Assembly (NCBI GenBank): GCA_902581145.1
Contig: CACHNE010000001.1
Span: 95,326 to 159,325, forward strand
Direction of reading: 5' to 3'
DNA: 64,000 bases
Source of the DNA: an uncultured Bacteroidota bacterium
GTDB lineage: Bacteria; Bacteroidota; Bacteroidia; Flavobacteriales; Flavobacteriaceae
Position 1 is the first letter of the stretch. The number at the start of each line of letters is the position of its first letter. The notes beneath the pieces were generated by a model that was given only the letters and a program-made list of their open reading frames with translations, was not told the origin of the DNA and ran no database searches. Below, piece by piece: positions 9,692 through 18,633 of this stretch. The position numbers and the translations under genes are program-made.

Positions 9692-10009
9692 TTAGATAAG
9701 GTTATCTAATGCTTGAGCGTAATCATTCTTTGAAGAAACTCCTACTTTTCTGTCAACAAGTTCACCGTTCTTAAATACAAGAACCGTGGGGATATTTCTT
9801 ACACCGAATTGTGCGGCATATTGTTGATTAGAATCAATGTCAACTTTTCCCACAACAGCTTTGCCTTCATATTCGTCACTAAGTTCATCTATTATCGGAC
9901 CAACCATTCTACAGGGGCCACACCAAGCTGCCCAAAAATCGACCATCACCGGTTTGTCACTTTTTAATACTGTTTCTTCAAAATTGCTATCTGTAATCTC
10001 TAATGCCAT
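9692..10009 (-). CDS. trxA: Thioredoxin
   Basis: A 105-residue classical thioredoxin that reduces protein disulfides in the cytoplasm. The active site WCGPC lies at residues 29-33, with the preceding FWAAW strand and the cis-proline motif NIPT near residue 74 both intact. I chose the ATG at 10009 (MALEITDSNF), which gives the normal family length; an in-frame ATG at 10030 would add seven residues (MAFKNNI) not usual for the family. It lies 36 nt downstream of dnaE on the same strand, a pairing that recurs in Flavobacteria as far as I recall, and has TATTTTTG at 10035-10028 as a possible -7 element. Confidence 0.96.
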   Translation of the reverse strand: MALEITDSNFEETVLKSDKPVMVDFWAAWCGPCRMVGPIIDELSDEYEGKAVVGKVDIDSNQQYAAQFGVRNIPTVLVFKNGELVDRKVGVSSKNDYAQALDNLI

Positions 10010-10045
10010 AATATTATTTTTAAAAGCCAAAAATAAGTATTTTCT

Positions 10046-13000
10046 CTAATTTAATTTGTAAAAAATATTTTTTCCTTCAAGTTCATTAAGAAGTTTAGGA
10101 GAAATATTTACTTTTTGTTTTTCACTATCCATCTCAACCATAATTTTTTCTTCGTCATCATACACGACAAAACTGAGATTGTGTATTCCGTCATGTTGAC
10201 TTAAAAGAGATTTTATTGAGCTTATTTTTTCATTTTTTATATCGTCTAATTTTAATTGAATTGATAACTTTTTTGCAAATGTCTTTACAACGTCCTGTAA
10301 TAGTTTGAAGTTTGTGTACTGAATCCTTGGCTCACCTCTGACTCCAGTTTCTTTATTCAACCACCCTTCAACAATCTTGGTTTTTATATGCAGGAAATTA
10401 TTTAAAGTCAAGAAATGTTTAAATCTAAGATATTCTTCTCCAAAAATTCTAAAATTATATGAATCAACATAATCCTCTAATACAAAAAATGCCCAACCTT
10501 TTCCTTGTCTGCTAACTCTGTGCTCCACCTCAGTGATAACCCCGGCAACATTAATTTCCTTATTAACAAAGTCTTTGGGAGACTTAAATACACTTACGTC
10601 ACCATTACAAAAAGATTCCATTTCAACTTTGAAATCGTCAAGTGGATGACCAGAAATATAAATACCTACAACCTCTTTTTCTTTTGTTAACTTTTCAATG
10701 GTTGGCCAAGGTTCAACCTCGGGTATAGACGGGTTTGATACTTGTAAATCATTTGTACCTGCAAATAGACTGACCTGAGAGGAGTTTTTGTTTTCTTGGA
10801 ATTTATTTCCATGCCTTAATATTTTTTCAATAAATGTTATTCCATCACCATTATCATGAAAATATTGTGACCTATTAATATCAAAAGAATCAAATGCTCC
10901 TGCTGCAGCTAAACTGTCAAAAGCTTTTTTATTGGCAGCTCTTAGATCAACCCTTTGGGATAGATCAAATATTGATTGATAATGACCATTTAGTTTTCTT
11001 TCACTTACAATTGCCTTAACTGCGGAAGCACCAACTCCTTTGATCGCACCCATTCCGAAACGAATAGCATTATCTTTATTTACAGAAAATTTATAATAAG
11101 ATTCATTCAAATCAGGTCCCAAAACTTCCAATTTCATTCTTTTACATTCACCCATAAAAAATGTCACATTTTTTATATCATTCATATTATTAGATAATAC
11201 GGAAGCCATATATTCAGCTGGATAATTAGCCTTAAGAAATGCAGTCTGATATGCAATCCACGCATAGCATGTTGAATGAGATTTATTGAAAGCATAACTA
11301 GCAAAAGCCTCCCAATCTTTCCATATCTTTTCTACCTTTTCAGTTTTAAAACCCTTCTTTTCAGAATTTTTTAAAAACTTGGGCTTCATTTTATCAAGAA
11401 CATCTTTTTGTTTTTTACCCATTGCTTTTCTAAGAATATCCGCTTCACCTTTTGAGAAATTTCCAATTTTTTGAGACAAGAGCATCACCTGCTCTTGGTA
11501 TACAGTAATTCCATAGGTATCTTTTAAATATTCCTCCATCTCAGGTAAATCATAGACAATTTTTTCATCCCCATGCTTTCTTCTGATAAAGCTTGGAATA
11601 TATTCCATTGGCCCAGGCCTGTATAAAGCATTCATAGCGATTAAATCATCAAAAACAGAAGGCTTTAGGTCTTTAAGGTGTTTTTGCATACCAGGTGATT
11701 CATATTGGAAAATCCCTACCGTTTCTCCTCTTTGAAATAATTCGAAGGTTTTTTTATCATCTATTGGAAAATTATCTGGATCTAAATCAATTCCGTATTT
11801 AGCTTTAACAATTTTGACTGTGTCCTTTATAAGGGTCAAGGTTTTTAGACCTAAAAAATCCATTTTAAGTAATCCTGCCTGTTCAACCACGGCATTATCG
11901 AATTGGGTAACAAATAAATCGGAATCTTTTGCCGTTGCAATCGGTACGAAATTTTTTATATCATCAGGAGTTATAATTACCCCACAAGCATGGATTCCTG
12001 TATTTCTTAATGATCCCTCTAGTAATCTGGCTTGTTTAATGGTTTCAGATTCCAGATTATCAGATTGTGAGATACTTAACAGCTGATTTATTTTATCGAG
12101 ATCATCGGCCCTAAATTTATTTCTTAATTCTTTGTGATCGGTTTCAAAAATTGAACTAAGTTTTGTCATATTTGGTACTAACTTCGCAATTCTATCTGCA
12201 TCTCCAAGCGGTAAATCTAAAACTCTAGCAGTATCTCTAATAGAAGATTTAGCTGCCATAGTACCATAGGTAATTATTTGAGCTACCTGATTTTCGCCAT
12301 ATTTATCTATCACGTAATTAATAACCTTATTTCTTCCTACATCATCAAAATCAATATCAATATCTGGCATACTAACCCTTTCTGGATTTAGAAATCTTTC
12401 AAAAAGTAAATCATATTTTATAGGATCAATATTTGTAATCCATAAACAATATGCGACCACTGATCCTGCAGCTGAACCTCTTCCAGGACCAACAGAAACG
12501 TTCATTTCTCTGGCCTTTCTTATAAAATCCTCAACAATTAAAAAATATCCAGGATAACCTGTATTTTTAATAGTATCAAGTTCAAACTCGATTCTTTCTT
12601 TTAGATCATCATCAATTTTTTCATACCGCTTTTCTGCACCTATGTAAGTTAAATGTCTTAGGTAATTATTTTCTCCTCTTTTACCTCCATCAACTTTGTC
12701 TTTTGAATCAATAAATTTTTTGGGGATTTCAAATTTTGGTAACTGAACTTCATTAGTTAAATCAAATGCCTCAATTTTAGAAACAATCTCGTTTGTATTT
12801 GAAAGTGAGCTTGGAATATCAGCAAATATCTCCCTCATCTGATCTTGAGATTTAAAATAATACTCACTATTTGGTAAGCCAAACCTAAACCCTCTTCCTC
12901 TTCCTTTTGGCGTTGATAGTTTTTCTCCGTCCTTAACACAAAGTAAAATATCATGAGCATCAGCACTTGAGTTCTCTAAGTAAAAAGTATTATTTGTTGC

Positions 13001-14413
13001 AACTAGCTTAACTTCATGTTTTTTAGAAAATTCTAGCAAAACATTATTAACTGTATCCTCATCATCTTGACCGTGACGATTAACTTCAAGATAGAAATCA
13101 TCCTTAAAGTTATTTTTCCACCATATTAAAGATTCTTCAGCTTCATTTTTTCCAGTATTAAGGATTTTATTGGACACCTCTCCGTACAAATTACCGGATA
13201 AAACAATTAAATCTTCTTTGTAATTAAGTACTAAATTTTTATCAACTCTGGGTACATAATAAAAGCCTTTTGTGTAAGCAAGTGATGATAATTTTGAAAG
13301 GTTATTATACCCATTTTTATTTTTGGCAAGAAATACAATCTGATATCCATTATCTCTATAATTTTTATTCAAATGATCTTCACAAACATTTAACACACAT
13401 CCTATAATTGGTTTTATCAAACTTTTTTTCTCTTCTGAACTATCATTTAATTCTTTTATTACTCTATTTTTCTTTTTTATAGTATCTACAAATCTGAAAG
13501 CTCCCATCATATTTCCTAGATCTGTTATTGCAACAGCTTTCATATCATATTCAAATACTTTGTCAACCAAATCTTTAATTTTGATAGTTGATTGGAGCAT
13601 AGAAAATTGACTGTGATTGTGAAGATGAGTAAAATCAATATCATGAAGATTAGTATTAGCTGAATCGATAATTTCTTGATCTTCAGACTCATTTTTATTT
13701 TGTTGAAGTTTACTCTTTAAATCGTCTGATTTTTTCTTGAGATTTACATGTTTAATTCCTGCTTTTTCTATTGTGCTGGGATTATTTTCAGAAAACTTTT
13801 CAAAGTAGTCGTCAGCCGACTGTAGTTGTTCTTTTTTAAAGTTTTTTATTCTTATAAGCTCTAGGAAACAACGGGCAGTAGCCTCAACATCAGCTGAAGC
13901 GTTATGGGCTTCTTCAAAAGATGATTCAAACAGAAATTCGTGTAATTCTGTTAAGGTTGGTAATTTAAATTTTCCGCCTCTTCCCCCAGGTAATTTACAT
14001 AAGCCTGCAGTGAGTTCTGTACAGGTGTCTAAAACATCCGTAGATTCGATATTTGAAATAATATTTCTTCTGTAAAACTCACAGCCAATTACATTCAAAT
14101 CAAAGTTTACATTATGACCAATTATGAATTTTGATTTGGAAATTGAATCATTAAATTCATCCAACACACTATCCAGTTCAATACCTTCAGATTCAGCTAG
14201 CAAAGTTGAAATTCCATGAATTTTTTCAGACTCGTATGGAATATCGAAATTATCTGGCTTAATAATATAACTTTTGCTTTCAATCAGGTTACCTATTTCG
14301 TCATGAACTTGCCATGCTAACTGAACACATCTTGGCCAATTTTCAGTATCAGAAATAGGCGCCCTCCAATTCTTGGGCAAACCGGTGGTTTCGGTATCAA
14401 AAATTAAATACAT
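10046..14413 (-). CDS. dnaE: DNA polymerase III alpha subunit with fused N-terminal DnaQ-type exonuclease
   Basis: The 1455-residue replicative polymerase. Residues 1-190 are a DEDDh 3'-5' exonuclease: DTET (D6, E8), NVNFD (D105), and H170/D175 in AHNASADVEAT. The PHP domain starts near 262 (HLHNHSQFS), and its TDHGN motif reads TDLGN (298-301), so one usual metal ligand is missing. The polymerase core carries the catalytic MPDIDIDFDD (Asp684, Asp686), and PGRGSAAGS and ARLLEGSLRNTGIHACGV upstream and downstream of it. Tandem HhH, beta-clamp-binding and OB-fold regions follow. Such fusions are known in Bacteroidota and put synthesis and proofreading in one chain. It is first in a unit with trxA. 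Confidence 0.97.
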   Translation of the reverse strand: MYLIFDTETTGLPKNWRAPISDTENWPRCVQLAWQVHDEIGNLIESKSYIIKPDNFDIPYESEKIHGISTLLAESEGIELDSVLDEFNDSISKSKFIIGHNVNFDLNVIGCEFYRRNIISNIESTDVLDTCTELTAGLCKLPGGRGGKFKLPTLTELHEFLFESSFEEAHNASADVEATARCFLELIRIKNFKKEQLQSADDYFEKFSENNPSTIEKAGIKHVNLKKKSDDLKSKLQQNKNESEDQEIIDSANTNLHDIDFTHLHNHSQFSMLQSTIKIKDLVDKVFEYDMKAVAITDLGNMMGAFRFVDTIKKKNRVIKELNDSSEEKKSLIKPIIGCVLNVCEDHLNKNYRDNGYQIVFLAKNKNGYNNLSKLSSLAYTKGFYYVPRVDKNLVLNYKEDLIVLSGNLYGEVSNKILNTGKNEAEESLIWWKNNFKDDFYLEVNRHGQDDEDTVNNVLLEFSKKHEVKLVATNNTFYLENSSADAHDILLCVKDGEKLSTPKGRGRGFRFGLPNSEYYFKSQDQMREIFADIPSSLSNTNEIVSKIEAFDLTNEVQLPKFEIPKKFIDSKDKVDGGKRGENNYLRHLTYIGAEKRYEKIDDDLKERIEFELDTIKNTGYPGYFLIVEDFIRKAREMNVSVGPGRGSAAGSVVAYCLWITNIDPIKYDLLFERFLNPERVSMPDIDIDFDDVGRNKVINYVIDKYGENQVAQIITYGTMAAKSSIRDTARVLDLPLGDADRIAKLVPNMTKLSSIFETDHKELRNKFRADDLDKINQLLSISQSDNLESETIKQARLLEGSLRNTGIHACGVIITPDDIKNFVPIATAKDSDLFVTQFDNAVVEQAGLLKMDFLGLKTLTLIKDTVKIVKAKYGIDLDPDNFPIDDKKTFELFQRGETVGIFQYESPGMQKHLKDLKPSVFDDLIAMNALYRPGPMEYIPSFIRRKHGDEKIVYDLPEMEEYLKDTYGITVYQEQVMLLSQKIGNFSKGEADILRKAMGKKQKDVLDKMKPKFLKNSEKKGFKTEKVEKIWKDWEAFASYAFNKSHSTCYAWIAYQTAFLKANYPAEYMASVLSNNMNDIKNVTFFMGECKRMKLEVLGPDLNESYYKFSVNKDNAIRFGMGAIKGVGASAVKAIVSERKLNGHYQSIFDLSQRVDLRAANKKAFDSLAAAGAFDSFDINRSQYFHDNGDGITFIEKILRHGNKFQENKNSSQVSLFAGTNDLQVSNPSIPEVEPWPTIEKLTKEKEVVGIYISGHPLDDFKVEMESFCNGDVSVFKSPKDFVNKEINVAGVITEVEHRVSRQGKGWAFFVLEDYVDSYNFRIFGEEYLRFKHFLTLNNFLHIKTKIVEGWLNKETGVRGEPRIQYTNFKLLQDVVKTFAKKLSIQLKLDDIKNEKISSIKSLLSQHDGIHNLSFVVYDDEEKIMVEMDSEKQKVNISPKLLNELEGKNIFYKLN

Positions 14414-14427
14414 TCTATACTATAGGT

Positions 14428-14901
14428 TTAATCCTGTTCTCCAGAATTTATAGGAATTTTATAGAAAACCCCTTCAGAAACATTAATTGTATATTCTCCA
14501 GTACCATTATATGCGTCAAAATGAAAATGACCAGTAATGGTATTGTTTACGCTGTCAATTTCTTGAATATCTAAATAGCCATCGCTTAAAAATGCAATAC
14601 TTCCGATTCCATCGTTTTGAGTTGAGTACTGTAAAGTATCTTGAAAAATTGCATAATCATCAGTCCAACTATAAAAATTGAATCCGCTTACCTCTGGAGA
14701 GTTAACAACAAATGATATTACACCAAAAGGGTTAATACCAGAAATTGAAAGCTGGTTATTTTGAATAGTTGCACTAAAATCTTCAGCAATCCACTGGTTA
14801 TTACCATTTACAGTAGCCTGAAATACAGGCGTTTTATTTGTAAGATTATCTTCACAGTTAAAAACTAGCAATAGAGATAATGCAATAAATATTTTTTTCA
14901 T
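14428..14901 (-). CDS. Lipoprotein, probably DUF6252 family
   Basis: A 157-residue protein with a lipoprotein signal (LLLVFNC, lipid-bearing Cys16). The rest is predicted beta-rich, with FQATVNGNNQW near the start and the GHFHFDAYNG motif near residue 125, as in the DUF6252 lipoproteins of Flavobacteria. No catalytic residues are recognisable and the function is unknown. It ends 14 nt upstream of dnaE on the same strand and is divergent from rpsP. Family placement is from memory of the motif pattern and is moderately certain. Confidence 0.7.
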   Translation of the reverse strand: MKKIFIALSLLLVFNCEDNLTNKTPVFQATVNGNNQWIAEDFSATIQNNQLSISGINPFGVISFVVNSPEVSGFNFYSWTDDYAIFQDTLQYSTQNDGIGSIAFLSDGYLDIQEIDSVNNTITGHFHFDAYNGTGEYTINVSEGVFYKIPINSGEQD

Positions 14902-14947
14902 TTAAGAATATCGATTTGAGTAAATGTAATACAAAAAATTCAAAGAA

Positions 14948-14980
14948 TTGTCTGTGAATTAGAATTTTATACTATATTTG
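14948..14980 (+). promoter_or_regulatory. Promoter of rpsP-rimM
   Basis: TTG at 14948-14950 and TATATTTG at 14973-14980 are separated by 22 bases, within the flavobacterial consensus. The start codon of rpsP follows 46 nt later. Confidence 0.75.
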
Positions 14981-15026
14981 CCAGCTCATTAATAAACTTG
15001 GTCGAGAACCTTAAAATTTAATAATT

Positions 15027-15716
15027 ATGTCAGTAAAAATAAGACTACAAAGACACGGTAAAAAAGGTAAACCATTTTACTGGATTGTCGCAGCAGACTC
15101 GCGGTCTAAAAGAGACGGAAAATACCTTGAAAAATTAGGTACTTATAATCCAAATACAAATCCAGCAACAATAGAAATTGATATTGACTCTTCAGTTAAG
15201 TGGCTTCAAAATGGAGCTCAACCAACTAAAACTGCAAGAAACATACTCTCATATAAAGGTGTTATGTTAAAATATCACCTTTTGGGTGGTGTAATCAAAG
15301 GGGCTTTCAGTGAAGAAGAAGCTGAAAAAAGATTTGATGCTTGGTTAGAAGAAAAAGCTCAAAGAATTGACAAAAAGAAGTCTGTGCTTCAAAAGCTCAA
15401 AGAAGAGAAAAGGGCCAAAGCTCTTGAAAATGAAAAAATTGCTAATGAGGCAAGAATCAAAGCCCAAGAAGAAGCTTTAGCAGCTCCGGCAGAGGAAGCT
15501 CCGGCAGAAGAGGCTCCAGCAGAGGAAGCTCCGGCAGAGGAAGCTCCGGCAGAGGAAGCTCCAGCAGAAGAGGCTCCAGCAGAGGAAGCTCCAGCAGAGG
15601 AAGCTCCAGCAGAAGAGGCTCCGGCAGAAGAGGCTCCAGCAGATGAAGCTCCGACAGAAGAGGCTCCAGCAGAGGAAGCTCCAGCAGAGGAGGATTCTGA
15701 TGAGGAATCAAAATAA
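15027..15716 (+). CDS. rpsP: 30S ribosomal protein S16 with long APAEE-repeat tail
   Basis: A small-subunit ribosomal protein. Residues 1-80 are a normal bS16 ([19 protein letters not shown], then [13 protein letters not shown]). Residues 80-150 form a Lys/Glu-rich helical extension of the kind found in Bacteroidota. From residue 153 there are 14 perfect or near-perfect APAEE pentapeptides, then DSDEESK. Total length is 229 residues, against about 80-90 in Escherichia coli and roughly 150-190 in related bacteria. The acidic tail is probably disordered and lies on the ribosome surface. It is preceded by a good promoter and followed after 52 nt by rimM, its usual partner. Confidence 0.96.
   Translation: MSVKIRLQRHGKKGKPFYWIVAADSRSKRDGKYLEKLGTYNPNTNPATIEIDIDSSVKWLQNGAQPTKTARNILSYKGVMLKYHLLGGVIKGAFSEEEAEKRFDAWLEEKAQRIDKKKSVLQKLKEEKRAKALENEKIANEARIKAQEEALAAPAEEAPAEEAPAEEAPAEEAPAEEAPAEEAPAEEAPAEEAPAEEAPAEEAPADEAPTEEAPAEEAPAEEDSDEESK
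15483..15692 (+). repeat. 14 copies of a 15-bp repeat in rpsP
   Basis: Units with consensus GCTCCRGCAGARGAR begin every 15 bases from 15483 to 15678, each encoding APAEE. Unit 11 encodes APADE and unit 12 APTEE; the others differ only at silent positions. Recent expansion by slippage is the simple explanation. Confidence 0.95.
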
Positions 15717-15768
15717 CTTAAGTTATTATCATTAATTTTTTAAATTTATAGATAGTCTATACTAATCT

Positions 15769-16293
15769 ATGAATCAAAGTAAATTCTTCTATTTAGGTAA
15801 AATAACCAGAAAGTTTAGCTTCAAAGGAGAGTTAATAATTTTTTTGGATACCGATAGCCCTTCAGCATACTACGCTTTAAAAAAGGTGTATGTAAAAGAA
15901 GATGATAGTTACCTTCCATATTTTATTTCAGACATATCAAAATATAAAAACAATAGTATCAGAGTAAAATTTGAAGATATTGAAAATGAGTCAATGGCAT
16001 CGAATCTTATCAATAAAGAAATTTTTTTACCAATTAGTGAGCTTCCTAAGCTTGACGGCAAAAAGTTTTATTATCACGAAGTTAATGGTTTTCAAGTTGA
16101 AGATATTATACATGGTAAAATCGGAGAAATTGAGTATATAAATGATCAAACACCTCAGCACTTTTTTGTAATTAACAGCAATGATAAAGAAGTATTAATC
16201 CCTATTAATGATGACTTTATTTTAGAATTAGACAGAATTAATAAAACCATAAAAATGGACCTTCCCGAAGGCTTGTTAAAAATTTATATTTAG
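15769..16293 (+). CDS. rimM: Ribosome maturation factor RimM
   Basis: A 174-residue RimM, which binds S19 and helps assemble the head of the 30S subunit. The N-terminal beta-barrel begins FYLGKITRKFSFKGE, matching the family signature (xGxIxxxxGxxGE) with Phe-Lys in place of the usual residues. The C-terminal PRC-barrel half has FYYHEVNGFQV, then HGKIGEIE, VLIPIND and the terminal MDLPEGLL. It follows rpsP in the same direction; trmD, which follows rimM in many bacteria, is absent here and a Rieske oxygenase gene starts 5 nt later. Confidence 0.94.
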   Translation: MNQSKFFYLGKITRKFSFKGELIIFLDTDSPSAYYALKKVYVKEDDSYLPYFISDISKYKNNSIRVKFEDIENESMASNLINKEIFLPISELPKLDGKKFYYHEVNGFQVEDIIHGKIGEIEYINDQTPQHFFVINSNDKEVLIPINDDFILELDRINKTIKMDLPEGLLKIYI

Positions 16294-16298
16294 AAATT

Positions 16299-17390
16299 AT
16301 GGTAACTAAAATAAATGTAGATAAAGACATTAGATTAGCAGAAACTCTTCCAGCTAAATTTTATAAAAATGAAAAATTATTTGATATAACAAAGAAAAAA
16401 ATCTTTTTGAGATCTTGGCATTGGATCGGAGATGACACTTTATTGAAAGAAAAAAATACAATCATTCCTTATAATATTTTACCAGAATTTCTTGATGAAC
16501 CTGTATTAGTATCTTGCTCTGAGGTAGATAAATTAACCTGCTTTTCAAATGTTTGTACTCATAGAGGTAATTTATTAATTAAAGAAAAGTGTAAGTCAAA
16601 AAAAATAACATGTAAATATCACGGAAGAAGATTTGATAACACAGGAAAATATGAATACATGCCAGAGTTTGAGGAAACCGCTAATTTCCCAAGAGAATGT
16701 GATAATCTACACAACTTTTCTTTATTTTCTTGGAATAGTCTACTATTTGTTGGTCTTAATCCAAGTTTTCAAATTGAAAATATTTTTAAAACAATTAACG
16801 ACAGAATCTCTTTTTTACCACTTGAAAAATTAAAGTTAGATGAGACATTGTCCAAAGATTATGTAATTAATGCAAACTGGGCATTATACTGTGATAATTA
16901 TTTGGAAGGTTTTCACGTACCCTTTGTTCATAAAGATCTTAACGATGTACTTGATTACAATAATTATGAAACTGAAATTTATGAATATTATAATATTCAA
17001 ATTGGATATTCTAAAAAAGATGAAGAATGTTTTACGATTCCAAAAAACCATAAAGATTATGGTAAAAAAATCGCTGCTTATTATTACTGGTTATTTCCAA
17101 ACTTGATGTTAAACTTTTATCCATGGGGCATTTCAGTCAATCTTGTCTGCCCTATTGAAATTTCAAAAACTAAAATTTTGTTTAGGTCTTATGTTTTTGA
17201 TAAATCAAAATTAAATACCGGTGCAAGTGGTGATTTAGATAAAGTTGAAATGGAGGATGAAGAAATTGTTCAAAGCGTACAAAAGGGTGTAAATTCTGCA
17301 TTTTATAATACTGGAAGATTTTCTCCCACAAAGGAAAAAGGCGTGCATCATTTTCATTCGCTAATTTCACGCTTTTTTAATGAGAAATAA
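16299..17390 (+). CDS. Rieske non-heme iron oxygenase, alpha-subunit type
   Basis: A 363-residue ring-hydroxylating-oxygenase-type protein. The Rieske [2Fe-2S] motif is complete: CTHRG (C86, H88) and CKYHG (C105, H108). The catalytic domain has DNYLEGFHVPFVH, giving a bridging Asp199 and Fe(II) ligands His206 and His211; the third ligand should be an acidic residue near the C-terminus. The pattern NYLEGxHxxxxH resembles the aromatic-ring and choline/carnitine-monooxygenase-like branch. No beta subunit, ferredoxin or reductase is adjacent, though a ferredoxin-NADP reductase is encoded 2 kb away. It starts 5 nt after rimM, so it may share that transcript. The substrate is unknown. Confidence 0.88.
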   Translation: MVTKINVDKDIRLAETLPAKFYKNEKLFDITKKKIFLRSWHWIGDDTLLKEKNTIIPYNILPEFLDEPVLVSCSEVDKLTCFSNVCTHRGNLLIKEKCKSKKITCKYHGRRFDNTGKYEYMPEFEETANFPRECDNLHNFSLFSWNSLLFVGLNPSFQIENIFKTINDRISFLPLEKLKLDETLSKDYVINANWALYCDNYLEGFHVPFVHKDLNDVLDYNNYETEIYEYYNIQIGYSKKDEECFTIPKNHKDYGKKIAAYYYWLFPNLMLNFYPWGISVNLVCPIEISKTKILFRSYVFDKSKLNTGASGDLDKVEMEDEEIVQSVQKGVNSAFYNTGRFSPTKEKGVHHFHSLISRFFNEK

Positions 17391-17425
17391 ACCCCAAAAT
17401 AATTTAAACTTCGATTACCATTATT

Positions 17426-17433
17426 TAAATTTG
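17426..17433 (+). promoter_or_regulatory. -7 element before the acyl-CoA dehydrogenase gene
   Basis: TAAATTTG, 14 nt upstream of the start codon, fits TAnnTTTG. No TTG at normal spacing was seen. Confidence 0.4.
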
Positions 17434-17447
17434 TAAAAAATTTAATT

Positions 17448-18626
17448 ATGAAACCGGATTTGTTTGAAGCACCAGACTACTACAACCTAGATGACCTTCT
17501 TACTGATGAACACAAATTAATAAGAGACTCAGCCAGAGAATGGGTTAAGAAATCTGTTTCACCTATCATTGAGGAATATGCTCAAAAAGCAGAATTTCCA
17601 AATCATTTAATAAAAGAATTAGCAGATATTGGAGCCTTTGGACCTTACATTCCTGAAGAATACGGTGGGCCTGGTTTAGACCAAATTTCATACGGACTTA
17701 TAATGCAAGAAATTGAAAGAGGTGACTCGGGAATTAGATCGACAGCATCTGTTCAATCATCACTTGTTATGTACCCGATTTTGAAGTATGGAAATGAAGA
17801 ACAAAAAATGAGATTTTTACCCAAACTTGCAACTGGTGAATTAATGGGCTGTTTTGGGTTGACCGAACCAGACCATGGCTCAAATCCAGGCGGAATGACC
17901 ACAAACTATAAAGATAAAGGAGACCACTACCTTTTAAATGGTGCAAAATTATGGATATCCAATTCTCCATTTGCTGATATTGCAATTGTTTGGGCAAAAA
18001 ATGAAGAAGGAAGAATTCACGGTTTAATTGTAGAGAGAGGAATGGAAGGCTTTACAACACCTGAAACACACAACAAATGGTCATTAAGGGCTAGTTCAAC
18101 CGGTGAGCTGATTTTTAATGACGTTAAGGTTCCAAAAGAAAATTTACTTCCTAATAAATCTGGACTTGGAGCTCCGTTAGGCTGTCTTGACTCTGCTAGA
18201 TATGGAATTGCATGGGGAGCTGTAGGAGCGGCTATGGATTGCTATGATACTGCACTTAGATACAGTAAAGAAAGAGTTCAATTTGGAAGACCAATTGGAG
18301 GATTTCAATTACAACAAAAGAAGTTAGCAGAAATGATTACTGAAATTACTAAAGCACAACTTCTGGCATGGAGATTAGGTGTATTAAAGAATGAGGGAAA
18401 AGCATCATCTGCACAAATATCAATGGCAAAAAGAAATAATGTTGAAATGGCAATAAAAGTTGCAAGAGAAGCCAGACAAATTTTAGGTGGAATGGGGATT
18501 ACTGGAGATTACTCGATTATGAGACACATGATGAACCTAGAAAGTGTTATAACCTATGAAGGTACTCATGATGTACATTTACTAATCACAGGATTAGATA
18601 TTACTGGATTAAATGCTTTTAAATAA
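17448..18626 (+). CDS. Glutaryl-CoA dehydrogenase-like acyl-CoA dehydrogenase
   Basis: A 392-residue FAD enzyme of the acyl-CoA dehydrogenase fold. It carries the glutaryl-CoA dehydrogenase signatures RSTASVQSSLVM (Arg97, which binds the distal carboxylate), CFGLTEPDHGSNP, LWISNSP and the catalytic base Glu371 in TYEGTHDVH. In known enzymes this oxidises and decarboxylates glutaryl-CoA to crotonyl-CoA in lysine and tryptophan breakdown. The length is that of the mature mitochondrial or bacterial enzyme. It has a possible own promoter and sits 57 nt after the Rieske gene, with a DUF3050 gene following 7 nt after the stop. A saccharopine dehydrogenase gene elsewhere in the window fits a lysine catabolic route. 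Confidence 0.92.
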   Translation: MKPDLFEAPDYYNLDDLLTDEHKLIRDSAREWVKKSVSPIIEEYAQKAEFPNHLIKELADIGAFGPYIPEEYGGPGLDQISYGLIMQEIERGDSGIRSTASVQSSLVMYPILKYGNEEQKMRFLPKLATGELMGCFGLTEPDHGSNPGGMTTNYKDKGDHYLLNGAKLWISNSPFADIAIVWAKNEEGRIHGLIVERGMEGFTTPETHNKWSLRASSTGELIFNDVKVPKENLLPNKSGLGAPLGCLDSARYGIAWGAVGAAMDCYDTALRYSKERVQFGRPIGGFQLQQKKLAEMITEITKAQLLAWRLGVLKNEGKASSAQISMAKRNNVEMAIKVAREARQILGGMGITGDYSIMRHMMNLESVITYEGTHDVHLLITGLDITGLNAFK

Positions 18627-18633
18627 ATTGCAA

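Noticed and set aside
15483-15692. Possible CRISPR-like array
   Set aside because: The units are directly joined with no spacers and encode a regular pentapeptide in frame with S16.
15457-15711. An 84-codon minus-strand frame rich in Leu, Pro and Glu
   Set aside because: It is the antisense of the 15-bp APAEE repeats in rpsP and reflects only that repeat.
16633-17106. Two extra plus-strand frames inside the Rieske gene
   Set aside because: They are in another frame of a well-supported gene and have no recognisable content.
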